DNA from: JANOQP01 sp044227705
GTDB lineage: Bacteria > Bacteroidota > Bacteroidia > Chitinophagales > Saprospiraceae
DNA length: 18,225 bases
NCBI GenBank assembly: GCA_044227705.1
Contig: JBGAWE010000079.1
Coordinates: 1 to 18,225 of the forward strand
Reading direction: 5' to 3'
The first letter of the stretch is position 1. Each line of letters opens with the position of its first letter. This document shows, in pieces, positions 1 through 7,028 of the stretch. The notes under the pieces were generated by a model that saw only the letters and a program-made list of their open reading frames with translations, did not search any database and was not told the origin of the DNA. Made by a program: the position numbers and the translations under genes.

Positions 1-620
1 CAGGTGACGGTCGTCTGCATCGCCCCGAGGAACGTCTGCCGCACTTGGTTGACGAAGCCAGAGCCTCGGCAGGTGCCGCAGGTCTCGACGGCCGATTTGT
101 CCTTCGCGCCTGTCCCGTCGCAGGTCTGGCAGGTGGTCTGCTTTCTGACCTTGATTTTCTTGTTGACCCCCGTCGCGATCTCGTTGAGCGTCATTTTCAC
201 CCGGATCCGCAGGTTCGAGCCGCGCTCGCCGCGAGGCCGCCCGCGCCTTCCCTGGTTGAAAAAGCTGTCGAACGGCGAGCCGCCGGCCTGGCCGCCCTGC
301 TCGCCGAAGATGTCGGAGAAGCGCTCGAAGATGTCGTCCATCGACATGCCGCCCGAGCCGGGCCGGAAGCCGCCACCGCCGCCGCCCATGTTTGGGTCGA
401 CGCCCGCGTGGCCGTAGCGGTCGTAGCGGGCCTTTTTCTGCCCGTCGGAGAGGATTTCATAGGCCTCGGCGGCCTCCTTGAATTTTTCCTCCGCCGCCTT
501 GTTGCCGGGGTTGCGGTCGGGGTGGTGCTCCATCGCGAGCTTGCGATAGGCCTTTTTGATGGCATCGGCATCGGCTGTTTTCGGCACGCCGAGGACCTCG
601 TAATAGTCGCGTTTGGCCAT
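1..620 (-). CDS. dnaJ: Chaperone DnaJ (Hsp40), N-terminal part, runs off left edge
   Basis: This is the N-terminal ~206 residues of a class I DnaJ, the cytoplasmic co-chaperone that stimulates DnaK ATPase and delivers unfolded clients. The J domain occupies about residues 5-70 and contains the essential HPD at 33-35. A Gly/Phe-rich linker follows at about 78-125 (GGGGGGF, SPFDSFF). The zinc-finger region then begins with CQTCDGTG at 164-171 and CGTCRGSG at 181-188. The C-terminus lies outside the window. I chose the start giving MAKRDYYEVLG, the usual DnaJ N-terminus; an in-frame ATG at 641 would add seven residues (MSSQNYK). It lies 63 nt downstream of grpE on the same strand with no terminator between them, so the two are probably co-transcribed. 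No dnaK is in the window. Confidence 0.97.
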   Translation of the reverse strand, partial: MAKRDYYEVLGVPKTADADAIKKAYRKLAMEHHPDRNPGNKAAEEKFKEAAEAYEILSDGQKKARYDRYGHAGVDPNMGGGGGGFRPGSGGMSMDDIFERFSDIFGEQGGQAGGSPFDSFFNQGRRGRPRGERGSNLRIRVKMTLNEIATGVNKKIKVRKQTTCQTCDGTGAKDKSAVETCGTCRGSGFVNQVRQTFLGAMQTTVT

Positions 621-683
621 TTTATAGTTTTGGGAACTCATCCCCGGGCGGTTTCAAGTTGTTGAAAATCAATCGGTTGCGGC

Positions 684-1253
684 TCACTTTCCGACGACAA
701 CCTTCGCAAATCGGATGATCTTGTCGTTGAGGAAATACCCCTTTTCGACCGTGTCGATGACCTTCCCACGCATCTCCTCCGACGGAGCCGGAATCTCGGT
801 GATGGCCTCGTGCTGGTCGGGGTCGAAGTCGGCGCCTGTCGAGTCCATCGCCCGCAGGCCCCGGTGCTGGACGGTGGCGTTGAGCTTGTTGTAAATCAGC
901 TCCACGCCGTCGCTCAACTTGCCATGTGCGGCGGCCCTGTCAAAGTCGTCGAGGATGGGGATGATGGCTGCCAAAATTTCACGTCCGGCCGTGAGGCGCA
1001 CGTCGAGCGACTCGCGGGCCGAGCGTTTTTTGAAGTTGTCGAATTCGGCGGCCTGTCGCAGCATCTTGTCCTTCAGGTCCTTGACCTGGGCTTCAAGCTC
1101 GGCCACGCGGGCGGCCGACGGGTCGGCCTCGGGCTGGTTTTGGGCGGAATCGGGCTTTTTTTCGCCGTTGCCCGCGCCTTCGAGGAGGTCTTCGGCCATG
1201 TCGATGGTCTCGGTTTCGTTCATCCCAAATAAGTTTTTGAACGGGTTTTTCAT
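684..1253 (-). CDS. grpE: Nucleotide exchange factor GrpE
   Basis: GrpE is the cytoplasmic nucleotide exchange factor that releases ADP from DnaK. The 189-residue protein has an acidic, low-complexity N-terminus (about 12-50) and a long coiled-coil helix (about 50-85, AELEAQVKDLKDKMLRQAAEFDNFKKRS). Its C-terminal beta domain ends in the family hallmark GYFLNDKIIRFAKVVVGK. Length and domain order are typical. The start ATG at 1253 gives MKNPFKNLFG; a second in-frame Met at residue 11 is less likely because the first lies at a normal distance from the upstream gene. It starts 69 nt after the tlpA-like gene ends and sits just upstream of dnaJ, the common grpE-dnaJ heat-shock pairing. I saw no CIRCE operator. 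Confidence 0.97.
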   Translation of the reverse strand: MKNPFKNLFGMNETETIDMAEDLLEGAGNGEKKPDSAQNQPEADPSAARVAELEAQVKDLKDKMLRQAAEFDNFKKRSARESLDVRLTAGREILAAIIPILDDFDRAAAHGKLSDGVELIYNKLNATVQHRGLRAMDSTGADFDPDQHEAITEIPAPSEEMRGKVIDTVEKGYFLNDKIIRFAKVVVGK

Positions 1254-1315
1254 GAAAGTTTCGGGCGTTCGGGTGTCGTTCGCCCTGTTTGCTCAATTAT
1301 TAAGCCACCGGCCGA

Positions 1316-1338
1316 CCGGCTGTCATTTTGGCAGCCGG
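1316..1338 (-). terminator. Hairpin over the end of the tlpA-like gene (weak terminator candidate)
   Basis: CCGGCTG at 1316-1322 and CAGCCGG at 1332-1338 form a perfect 7-bp stem with a 9-nt loop spanning the tlpA-like stop codon. There is no U-tract on the minus-strand exit side, so it may only attenuate or stabilise the transcript before grpE. Confidence 0.3.
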
Positions 1339-1847
1339 GCCGCGAGGAGCCGCTCGATTTCAACCGGCTGGAGGTTCACGCCGATGATGGTGCCGGTCGC
1401 GTCGAGCAGGTAGGTTTGGGGTATCGAGTGGACTTTGTAGAGGTCGATGATGGGGCCTTTGAAGAACTTCAAATCCTCCGAAATCTCGACCGTGTGGTGC
1501 TTCCAAACAGCACCGTCGCGGGCGATGGCGGCCCGCCAAGCGGCCTCGCTCCGCTCGACTCCGATGGAGAAAATCTCGAATCCTTTCGGCCCGAATTTTT
1601 GAAAAAGCACGGCCAGTTCGGGGTTCTCGCGGCGGCACGGGCCGCACCAAGATGCCCAAAACTGGACGAGGACGACCTTGCCGCGCAGATCGGAGAGCTT
1701 GGCCGTCGAGCCGTCGAGCAGGGTGGCGGAGAAGTCGGGGGCCTTCGCGCCGAGGACGAAGCCGGGAGCTTGGTACAGGTTCTTCCCGAGTCTGAAAAGA
1801 GCTATTCCGGCAACGAGGGCGAGGGCGGCTATGAGGAGTTTTTTCAT
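1323..1847 (-). CDS. TlpA/ResA-like membrane-anchored or exported thioredoxin
   Basis: This 174-residue thiol-disulfide oxidoreductase belongs to the TlpA/ResA/AhpC-TSA class. An N-terminal hydrophobic segment (about 3-18) acts as signal anchor or signal peptide, placing the catalytic domain in the periplasm. GAKAPDFSATLLDG (33-46) is the typical TlpA entry. The active site WCGPC is at 67-71 and the cis-proline lies in SIPQTYLL (P143). Such proteins reduce disulfides, for example in cytochrome c maturation or envelope protein repair; the substrate here cannot be read from sequence. The ATG at 1847 was chosen because MKKLLIAALALVAG is a good signal sequence. It begins 2 nt after the stop of the membrane-protein gene, implying translational coupling as the last gene of the redox cluster. 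Confidence 0.9.
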   Translation of the reverse strand: MKKLLIAALALVAGIALFRLGKNLYQAPGFVLGAKAPDFSATLLDGSTAKLSDLRGKVVLVQFWASWCGPCRRENPELAVLFQKFGPKGFEIFSIGVERSEAAWRAAIARDGAVWKHHTVEISEDLKFFKGPIIDLYKVHSIPQTYLLDATGTIIGVNLQPVEIERLLAARLPK

Positions 1848-1849
1848 GT

Positions 1850-2698
1850 TCAGAGAAAAAAATGAGCGGCGAAGATGGCCAGCCGAACGGCAAAATCGTC
1901 GCAGCACATGAACCCGACGGCGGCCAATTGGACAAGCGCGAAGAACCCGACCAATGCCCAAATCTTCCATTTTTTCAAATAGACCAGCCCGTAAAGCAGC
2001 CCGCGATCGAACACAGGGAAGGCGATGACGGCCATTCCGAGCCACGCCAACTCGACCTCGACCCGACGGGCGAAAGGCCAGCCGACGGCGGTCAAAACCG
2101 AGGTGGCCGTCGCGGCGGCGAGCCACTTTTTCGGTCGCGGCGCGAGGTCGGTCTTTTTCAAAAAGAACAGGCAGACGGGCATGAACAGCCCGAAAACCGG
2201 CCAAAAGGGAAGTAGAAGCGGCTGGATTCGCGGCCAGTTCCAATCCCCTTTCGGCAATCCATGTTTCAAAAGGAAGGCGAAAAGCACGGCGGCCGTCGCG
2301 GCGAGAATTGCCAGCCGACCGAGTGGTCGCTGTGTTTTTTCAATAAGAAAAAGCCCGCAGCTGGCCAGCATTGCCCATTCGAAAACAGGGATTTCGAGAC
2401 CGAGCCAAAACTGCGCCGCCGCCGCGACGGGCAAGAAAAGCGCGTCAGCCAGCTCGCCGTCCTCCAGAAACTTGACGGAAAAAAAGACCGCGACGGCGGC
2501 GAACGCGACCTCCCGAAGGTGGCCCGAATCCGCTCCGACGGCCTCGGTCAAAAACCTCGGGCAGAGCGCGACCGTCAGCCCGGCCCAGACCCATCGCGGC
2601 CAGCGGCGGCTGCCGTAATGGAGCGCACCGACGGTTTTTTCAAAAATCAGTGCGGTGAAAAGAAGCGAAGCCCACGCGAAAACCGGCGGCCCAATCAT
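1850..2698 (-). CDS. Polytopic inner-membrane protein of unknown family in a thioredoxin operon
   Basis: I do not recognise the family. The 282-residue protein is mostly hydrophobic, with roughly eight to ten membrane segments (for example about 4-25, 36-55, 62-80, 84-101, 106-120, 128-145, 160-180, 191-209, 216-240 and 246-264). Short loops are rich in Arg/Lys. Cysteines occur at 46 (in LTVALCPRFL), 114, 176, and as a vicinal pair at 265-266 (GFMCCDDF). Its ATG overlaps the stop of the upstream NTF2-like gene (ATGA, 2695-2698), and its stop lies 2 nt from the tlpA-like start, so it is translationally coupled on both sides. That context suggests a membrane partner of periplasmic thioredoxins, perhaps an electron relay. 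This is inference only, since no CcdA/DsbD motif is clear. Confidence 0.8.
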   Translation of the reverse strand: MIGPPVFAWASLLFTALIFEKTVGALHYGSRRWPRWVWAGLTVALCPRFLTEAVGADSGHLREVAFAAVAVFFSVKFLEDGELADALFLPVAAAAQFWLGLEIPVFEWAMLASCGLFLIEKTQRPLGRLAILAATAAVLFAFLLKHGLPKGDWNWPRIQPLLLPFWPVFGLFMPVCLFFLKKTDLAPRPKKWLAAATATSVLTAVGWPFARRVEVELAWLGMAVIAFPVFDRGLLYGLVYLKKWKIWALVGFFALVQLAAVGFMCCDDFAVRLAIFAAHFFL

Positions 2699-3120
2699 GG
2701 CACCCGCGTGCTCTGCCACGCGACGAGCTGCCAGCGGCCGTCGCGTTTTTGCCACACGTCGGTGTAGCGCAGCATCGACTCGACGACGCGCTCGCCCTGC
2801 TTCACGACGACCTCGCAAACGCCGGTGATGACAGCGGTCTTTTTGAAAACGCGCACGTCGATTTGCTGCGGGGCCATCTTCTGGTAGCGCAGCGTGCCGT
2901 CGTTTATCTCGGTTAGGAACTCGGCCTTCGTCTCGAACTTGGCATTCGAGTGCGTGTAGCGCAGGTCGTCGGCTAGGAGGTCGCGCAGTGTGGGGAAGTC
3001 GCGGTCGACCATCGCGGCGAAGCGGCGGCGTTCGAGGTCCGCCAGTTTTTGCTCCGTCCTCGTCTGCCCGAAACCGGCCAGCGGGAGGAGCAAAAGGGCG
3101 AGAAAGAGGCAGTTTTTCAT
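2695..3120 (-). CDS. Exported NTF2-like (DUF4440/SnoaL-like) small protein
   Basis: A 141-residue exported protein with a signal peptide (MKNCLFLALLLLPLAGFGQ, likely cleaved after residue 19). The mature part has the NTF2/SnoaL-fold pattern of DUF4440 proteins: an N-terminal helix LADLERRRFAAMVDRDFPTL, then LLADDLRYTHSNA, and a terminal strand pair ending YTDVWQKRDGRWQLVAWQST. Many members bind small ligands or have no known activity, so no reaction is assigned. It starts 11 nt after the upstream thioredoxin stop and overlaps the downstream membrane-protein start by four bases (ATGA). It is therefore an internal member of the redox operon. Confidence 0.85.
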   Translation of the reverse strand: MKNCLFLALLLLPLAGFGQTRTEQKLADLERRRFAAMVDRDFPTLRDLLADDLRYTHSNAKFETKAEFLTEINDGTLRYQKMAPQQIDVRVFKKTAVITGVCEVVVKQGERVVESMLRYTDVWQKRDGRWQLVAWQSTRVP

Positions 3121-3131
3121 TGAAAAGAAGC

Positions 3132-4295
3132 TCAAAGTGCCTGAATCTTCGTCAAAAGCTCCTGCGTCGCCGAGTAGTCCTCGCCCGATTTGCGGGCAAG
3201 TTCGATGGCCTTTTGGGCGGCGGCGAGGGCGGGCTTCTTCTTTTTCAGCTTGTAGTTGAGCGAGGCCAGCGTGTCGAAATTGTAAAAGGAGGGGGCCAGC
3301 TTCGTCGACTTCTTGGCCCATTTCTCCGCGATTTTCAGCTGCTTCGGGTCTTCGACGACCTGAAAAAAGGTCCACGCGACCTCGTTCAATTCCTCGGCAT
3401 TCTTCGACGGGTACTTCTTGTAATGGTCGATGGCCGAGGCGGCGAAGTTGGCACGGTCGCCGCGCTGCCGGTAGAAGGAGAGGCGGTACCGCGAGGCCAT
3501 CTCCTCGCCGCCCTCGGGGTAGGCGGACTTGAAAATCTGGGTTATCTCCTCGACGGTGATGTCCTTTTTCGCCTCGATCGACTGCGCGACGACGCCCTCG
3601 ATGCGGTCGCTGACGTTCTGTTTTCCTTCCAAATTGGCGAAAAGCGTCTGGTTTTTGGTCAAAAACCGGAACATCTCCGAGTCCGCTTTGTCCGCGTGGA
3701 GGAAGATGAAATGGAGGTTGCGTTCGGTCGTCCAGTCCTTTTGGGTCTTGAGGTAGTCCTCGGCGATGGGGCCGTCGGTCCCGTCGTAGACGGCGGAGCG
3801 GGCGTTGGCGTAGTTGTAGAGGAACTCGGGGTCGCGGTCGCCCGTCTGATAGCGATGGTCGAGCGAGCGGAGGCGTTTGGCGGGGTCGAGCGCCGTCTTC
3901 CCGAGCTGCATGAACTCATCGACCGGCTGGTAGCCGACCGAGCGGTGGACGATGGAGCCGTCAACGGGGTCGACAAAAAGAAAGGTCGGGTAGGCCCGGA
4001 CGCTGAACCGCGTGGCCAGCTCGACGCCCTCGCCCTTCTCCATGTCCATTTTGACGTTGACGAAAGAGGCGTTGTAGAGCTTGCTCACGTCCTCGTTCGG
4101 GAAGACCTGCGCGGACATCATCTTGCACGGCCCGCACCACGTCGTGAAGGCGTCGACGAAGATGAGCTTGTTCTCCTTTTTGGCCTGTTCGACGGCATCG
4201 CCCCATTCGCCGTTGTGGCGGAAAGAGATGCCTTCTTGGCTTTTTAAAGAAAATGGCAGAAGGAAGAAGGGGAGCAGTAACCGGTAGTGTTTCAT
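3132..4295 (-). CDS. Exported thioredoxin-fold protein with C-terminal helical (TPR-like) domain, paralogue 1
   Basis: A 387-residue periplasmic thioredoxin-family protein. The signal peptide is about residues 1-19 (ending SLKSQ). The thioredoxin domain (about 25-135) has active site TTWCGPCKMM (Cys54, Cys57) and cis-proline in RAYPTFLFV (P103). The remaining ~250 residues are helical, and the last part (about 300-387) looks TPR-like (AEKWAKKSTKLAP, ALAAAQKAIELARKSG). The downstream-facing neighbour at 4335-5522 is a paralogue: both carry the DYLKTQKD-x-TT-x-x-NL block after the thioredoxin domain. ATG 4295 was preferred over an upstream in-frame ATG because it starts directly at MKHYRLLLPFF. 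It lies 39 nt after the paralogue's stop and 11 nt before the NTF2-like gene. The substrate is unknown. Confidence 0.9.
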   Translation of the reverse strand: MKHYRLLLPFFLLPFSLKSQEGISFRHNGEWGDAVEQAKKENKLIFVDAFTTWCGPCKMMSAQVFPNEDVSKLYNASFVNVKMDMEKGEGVELATRFSVRAYPTFLFVDPVDGSIVHRSVGYQPVDEFMQLGKTALDPAKRLRSLDHRYQTGDRDPEFLYNYANARSAVYDGTDGPIAEDYLKTQKDWTTERNLHFIFLHADKADSEMFRFLTKNQTLFANLEGKQNVSDRIEGVVAQSIEAKKDITVEEITQIFKSAYPEGGEEMASRYRLSFYRQRGDRANFAASAIDHYKKYPSKNAEELNEVAWTFFQVVEDPKQLKIAEKWAKKSTKLAPSFYNFDTLASLNYKLKKKKPALAAAQKAIELARKSGEDYSATQELLTKIQAL

Positions 4296-4334
4296 GAAAA
4301 AGAGATGAGTTTTTGATTGGAAAAAGGGCAAAAA

Positions 4335-5522
4335 TCAGTCGCCGGTCTCGCCGTCGATGCTTTTGAGGAAGACCTCAATCTGGTTTTTCACCGACGCCTC
4401 GGCCTCCTTCTCGGCGGCCAGCTTCTGGGCTTTGAGGGCGGCCGAGCGGGCGTCGGACTTCTTCTCGTTGTGCAGCAAAATCTTGGCGTATTGGAGCCAG
4501 CCTTCGGGCGTGTCGGCCGTTTCGGCGGCTGTTTTGAGCCATTTTTCAGCCTGTTTCGAGGCCTTCGGCTCCTGCGGGAAGTAGCTCATCAGGTCGCGGG
4601 CAAGCTGGGTGAGGCGGGCCGCGTCGCCCTTGGCGCCTTTCTTTTCGCAGTCGCGGCAGGCGGTGAGGTAGCCGTCGAAGTCTTTCAGGGCGGCGAAATA
4701 CTGCATCTCCGATTCCCAAGTCCACTTCTCGGCGCGACCGGGCAGGTTCTTTTCCATCTTCTGCTGCGCCTCTTTCAACAGGTCGGGCGACTTGAACTCG
4801 ATGGCCTTCCTGACTGTCCCGTCGCAGGCCTTTTGGATGCGGGCATCGACGTGCGCTGCGCCCTCCTGAGCCGCGACCTGCTCGCGGTTTTGAATCAACA
4901 GGTCGAAAATCCGGCTGTCCGCCTCGCTCGTCGCCTCCATCAGGAACTTGAGGTTGAACGGCGTGGTCAGGTCTTTCTGGGTCTTCAAGTAGTCGTTGAC
5001 GATTTTCAGGCTCGGCTTGCCGGAGCGGATGAGGACTTTGACATATCCGAGAATCACTTCCGGCTCGCGCTTCCCCTCCTCGTAAAGCTTGGTGTAGTCG
5101 GAAAGCTGGTCGGTCTTCCCGATGACCTTCTTGGCCGCCTCGATGAGCGCGTCGGGCGACATCGCGCCGACCTTTTTCTGCATGATTTTCCCCTCCGTGT
5201 CGAGGAAAAGCAGGCTCGGGTACGACGTGATGACGAAGCGGTCGGCCAGCTCGGGGCCGTCCTCTTTCTCCATGTCCTTTTTGAGGCAGACGAAGTTCTC
5301 GTTGAAAAAGGCGCCCACCTCGGGGTCGGGGAAGGTCTGCGCGGCCATCCGTTTGCACGGCCCGCACCACGAGGTGAAGCAGTCCATGAAGACCAGTTTT
5401 TCCTCGGCCTTCGCCTTTCGGAGGGCTTCGTCGAGCGAGCCGTGGAAGAATTCGATGCCCTGCGCGAGGCCGATCGCCGAGGCGGAGAGGCCGACGAGGA
5501 GCGCGAGAAGGAGTTTTTTCAT
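4335..5522 (-). CDS. Exported thioredoxin-fold protein with C-terminal helical domain, paralogue 2
   Basis: A 395-residue periplasmic thioredoxin-family protein, first gene of the minus-strand redox cluster. The signal peptide is about 1-21 (ends SAIGLAQ). The thioredoxin domain (about 23-135) has SWCGPCKRM (Cys53, Cys56) and cis-proline in TSYPSLLFL (P102). Two additional cysteines at 48 and 79 are not in paralogue 1. A long, charged, helical C-terminal region follows, carrying DYLKTQKDLTTPFNL and a later CRDCEKK that could form a second thiol pair. Similarity to the following gene along the whole length indicates tandem duplication and divergence. The start MKKLLLALLVG (ATG 5522) gives a clean signal peptide. 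A candidate promoter and a palindromic repeat lie upstream. Confidence 0.9.
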   Translation of the reverse strand: MKKLLLALLVGLSASAIGLAQGIEFFHGSLDEALRKAKAEEKLVFMDCFTSWCGPCKRMAAQTFPDPEVGAFFNENFVCLKKDMEKEDGPELADRFVITSYPSLLFLDTEGKIMQKKVGAMSPDALIEAAKKVIGKTDQLSDYTKLYEEGKREPEVILGYVKVLIRSGKPSLKIVNDYLKTQKDLTTPFNLKFLMEATSEADSRIFDLLIQNREQVAAQEGAAHVDARIQKACDGTVRKAIEFKSPDLLKEAQQKMEKNLPGRAEKWTWESEMQYFAALKDFDGYLTACRDCEKKGAKGDAARLTQLARDLMSYFPQEPKASKQAEKWLKTAAETADTPEGWLQYAKILLHNEKKSDARSAALKAQKLAAEKEAEASVKNQIEVFLKSIDGETGD

Positions 5523-5563
5523 CAAAAAATTGGATGGATTTGAAGTCGGCATGCCCGACGAGG

Positions 5564-5597
5564 CAAAGGTAAATGCGGCAGCCGCCAATGTGTTCAA
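5564..5597 (-). promoter_or_regulatory. Candidate Bacteroidota promoter for the redox cluster
   Basis: On the minus strand, TACCTTTG (5564-5571) matches the Bacteroidota -7 element TAnnTTTG exactly. A TTG (5595-5597) lies 23 nt upstream, at the wide end of accepted -33 spacing. Transcription would start near 5557, about 35 nt before the ATG at 5522. Confidence 0.5.
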
Positions 5598-5607
5598 CGC
5601 GGAACCG

Positions 5608-5684
5608 TGGCCGTTGTTGGCCTCTGGCCAACAACCCGCGCGAACTCCCCCGAGAGTTGCTGGCGAAGTCGCGAACAACGGCCA
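5608..5684. repeat. Palindromic dispersed repeat, copy A
   Basis: An imperfect palindrome whose outer arms are GGCCGTTGTTGGC-type at the left and GCGAACAACGGCC at the right. It contains two internal hairpins. The first, 5613-5635, has a perfect 10-bp stem GTTGTTGGCC / GGCCAACAAC with a 3-nt loop. The second, 5656-5679, is GTTGCTGGCGA / TCGCGAACAAC with two mismatches. The same architecture and most of the sequence recur at 12018-12090 (copy B), with a longer spacer here between the two hairpins. It lies between the GH25 gene and the thioredoxin cluster, both on the minus strand, so it may also act as a transcript-end structure for the lysozyme gene. Confidence 0.75.
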
Positions 5685-5712
5685 ACGACCGGCCAGCGAA
5701 TGGTTTGAAAAT

Positions 5713-6525
5713 TCACGGCGCGGGCTGCGCCTCCGCTTTTTTGGAAAGAAAAGGAGCGGCCACCGCCGCCGCCGCGGCCGGCACCTCCGTCGGAACCGGC
5801 GCCGGCTCGGGTATGCAAAGCCTGTCTAGCTCGCCCGCCGAGCCTTTGAAGACGTTGAAGTCGACCGGCCCGCTCACGCCGGAGAGGCGGCCGTCGTTGG
5901 CGTATTGCCAGAAAAGCCAGTCGGCACCCATCGTCAAAACCGGTTTTTCATTCGAGAAACGGGCAATCCAGAGCGGATAGCGGTCGAAATGCCCGGCCAG
6001 CCATTTTTCGTAAAAATTCAGGTTGGTGTAAAGAATCGGCCGGACGCCGGTGCGCCTTTCGACTGTCCACAGCCAGACGCGGAGCTTGGCCACGAGCAGT
6101 CCTGGCGCGACCCCCTCCCGGTCTTCGACGTCGAGAACGGGCGGCAAATCGCCGGGCCGCAGCTCGACCAAGTTCAGAAAGTTCTCCGCCTGCAGCCGCG
6201 TGTTGAGCGAGGGGTTGAAGAAGTGGTAGGCCCCCCGGTGCATCCCGGCGTGACGCATCTTTTCCCAATTTTGACAGAAAAAAGAGTCCTGCCACGTCTC
6301 GCCCTCGGTCGCCTTGACGAAGGCGAAACGGGTGTCCGTCGAGGCCACGCTGTCCCAGTTGACCCGGTTTTGATAGTGGGAAACATCGATGCCGTGCACC
6401 TCGTATCCGGGCATCCGATCGAGGGTCGGGGCGGGTTTTTGGCTGCCGCAGCCGGGGCGTAGCATGGCGGCCAGCGAGGCGAACAAATATGGTGCGAACA
6501 AATATGGTATGGCGAGGGCGCGCAC
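5713..6525 (-). CDS. Glycoside hydrolase family 25 lysozyme-like protein
   Basis: A GH25 (Chalaropsis-type lysozyme/muramidase) domain that hydrolyses peptidoglycan glycan strands. With a GTG start at 6525 it is 270 residues. Family motifs are in order: GIDVSHYQ (45-52), FAFVKATEGETWQDSFF (about 67-83), GAYHFFNP (98-105), DLPPVLDVED (126-135, with the catalytic-type Asp/Glu at 132/134), and near the end WQYANDGRLSGVSGPVDFNVF. The C-terminal ~35 residues are an Ala/Pro-rich tail. The N-terminus is hydrophobic with a PYLFA-PYLFA repeat and a Cys at 26 (RPGCGS), possibly a lipoprotein site although the lipobox is not canonical. The ATG at residue 21 is an alternative start that would lose most of the hydrophobic segment. 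Confidence 0.88.
   Translation of the reverse strand: MRALAIPYLFAPYLFASLAAMLRPGCGSQKPAPTLDRMPGYEVHGIDVSHYQNRVNWDSVASTDTRFAFVKATEGETWQDSFFCQNWEKMRHAGMHRGAYHFFNPSLNTRLQAENFLNLVELRPGDLPPVLDVEDREGVAPGLLVAKLRVWLWTVERRTGVRPILYTNLNFYEKWLAGHFDRYPLWIARFSNEKPVLTMGADWLFWQYANDGRLSGVSGPVDFNVFKGSAGELDRLCIPEPAPVPTEVPAAAAAVAAPFLSKKAEAQPAP
6479..6508. repeat. Perfect tandem 15-bp duplication within the lysozyme signal sequence
   Basis: GCGAACAAATATGGT occurs twice head to tail (6479-6493, 6494-6508). In the gene's frame it encodes two PYLFA pentapeptides in the hydrophobic N-terminus. Being a multiple of three it keeps the frame, as expected of a slippage-prone tract that could change signal length. Confidence 0.9.
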
Positions 6526-6548
6526 GGCGATGCTGGAAATTGTTGGCC

Positions 6549-6556
6549 CAAAATTA
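6549..6556 (-). promoter_or_regulatory. Candidate -7 promoter element for the GH25 gene
   Basis: The minus strand reads TAATTTTG, an exact match to TAnnTTTG, ending about 24 nt upstream of the GTG start at 6525. No convincing -33 TTTG was found, so this is a partial match only. Confidence 0.35.
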
Positions 6557-6666
6557 GGCGGCCATTTTTTCGTCGGCCGTCCGCTTTTGGTTTTCAGCCG
6601 ACGTTTAACAGGATTTTGAAAAAAGGCGTGACGACCTTTGCCCCGCCGCCTCTCGGGCTTTCAAAA

Positions 6667-6683
6667 CGGCCGACCATCGGCCG
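6667..6683 (+). promoter_or_regulatory. Short hairpin in the leader of the Dabb gene
   Basis: CGGCCGA and TCGGCCG form a perfect 7-bp stem with a 3-nt loop, ending 18 nt before the ATG at 6702. It may influence translation initiation or be a protein-binding palindrome; no U-tract follows. Confidence 0.4.
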
Positions 6684-6701
6684 ATCAAAACCAACTTCGC
6701 T

Positions 6702-7028
6702 ATGCAAAAGCCGACCTTTTCGCACCACGTTTTTTTCTGGCTCAACAACCCCGACAGCACCTCCGACCGCGACGCGCTCCTCGCCGGGGTGAAAAAACTG
6801 GCGGCCATCTCGCAGATCCGCAGCCTCCAAATCGGGCTGCCCGCGCCGAGCGAGCGGGCGGTGGTCGACAGTTCGTGGTCGGTCTCGCTGCTCCTTTTCT
6901 TCGACGACGCGGCGGGCGAGGCGGCCTACCAGGCGCACCCCGTTCACCTCGAGTTCATCGAGAAGTGCCGCCATTTGTGGCAACGGGTGCTCATCTACGA
7001 CGCTTTTTCCGCCGATGGGGGCAATTGA
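6702..7028 (+). CDS. Dabb-family (stress-responsive A/B barrel) protein
   Basis: A 108-residue small cytoplasmic protein with the Dabb ferredoxin-like alpha/beta barrel pattern. It has FSHHVFFWLNNPDS near the N-terminus, a central IRSLQIGLPAPSE segment, DSSWSVSLLLFFDD, then the AYQAHPVHLEFIEKC helix and a VLIYDAF strand. Dabb proteins are usually dimeric; some are plant stress proteins or polyketide cyclases, but bacterial members are mostly uncharacterised, so no reaction is assigned. There is no signal peptide. The gene stands alone between the divergent lysozyme gene and the downstream protease, the latter separated by a 324-nt non-coding stretch. Confidence 0.88.
   Translation: MQKPTFSHHVFFWLNNPDSTSDRDALLAGVKKLAAISQIRSLQIGLPAPSERAVVDSSWSVSLLLFFDDAAGEAAYQAHPVHLEFIEKCRHLWQRVLIYDAFSADGGN

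Noticed and set aside
1254..1322. CIRCE operator upstream of grpE
   Set aside because: No TTAGCACTC/GAGTGCTAA arms are present; the region only holds AT-rich TTAATAATTG and a partial hairpin.
2988..5543. Long plus-strand open frames opposite the two thioredoxin genes
   Set aside because: Their translations are Val/Leu/Arg-rich with no domain or signal, and the minus-strand frames contain intact thioredoxins.
5608..5684. CRISPR or tRNA-like structure
   Set aside because: There are no regularly spaced direct repeats with spacers, and no acceptor, T-loop or anticodon pattern; the structure is a nested palindrome.
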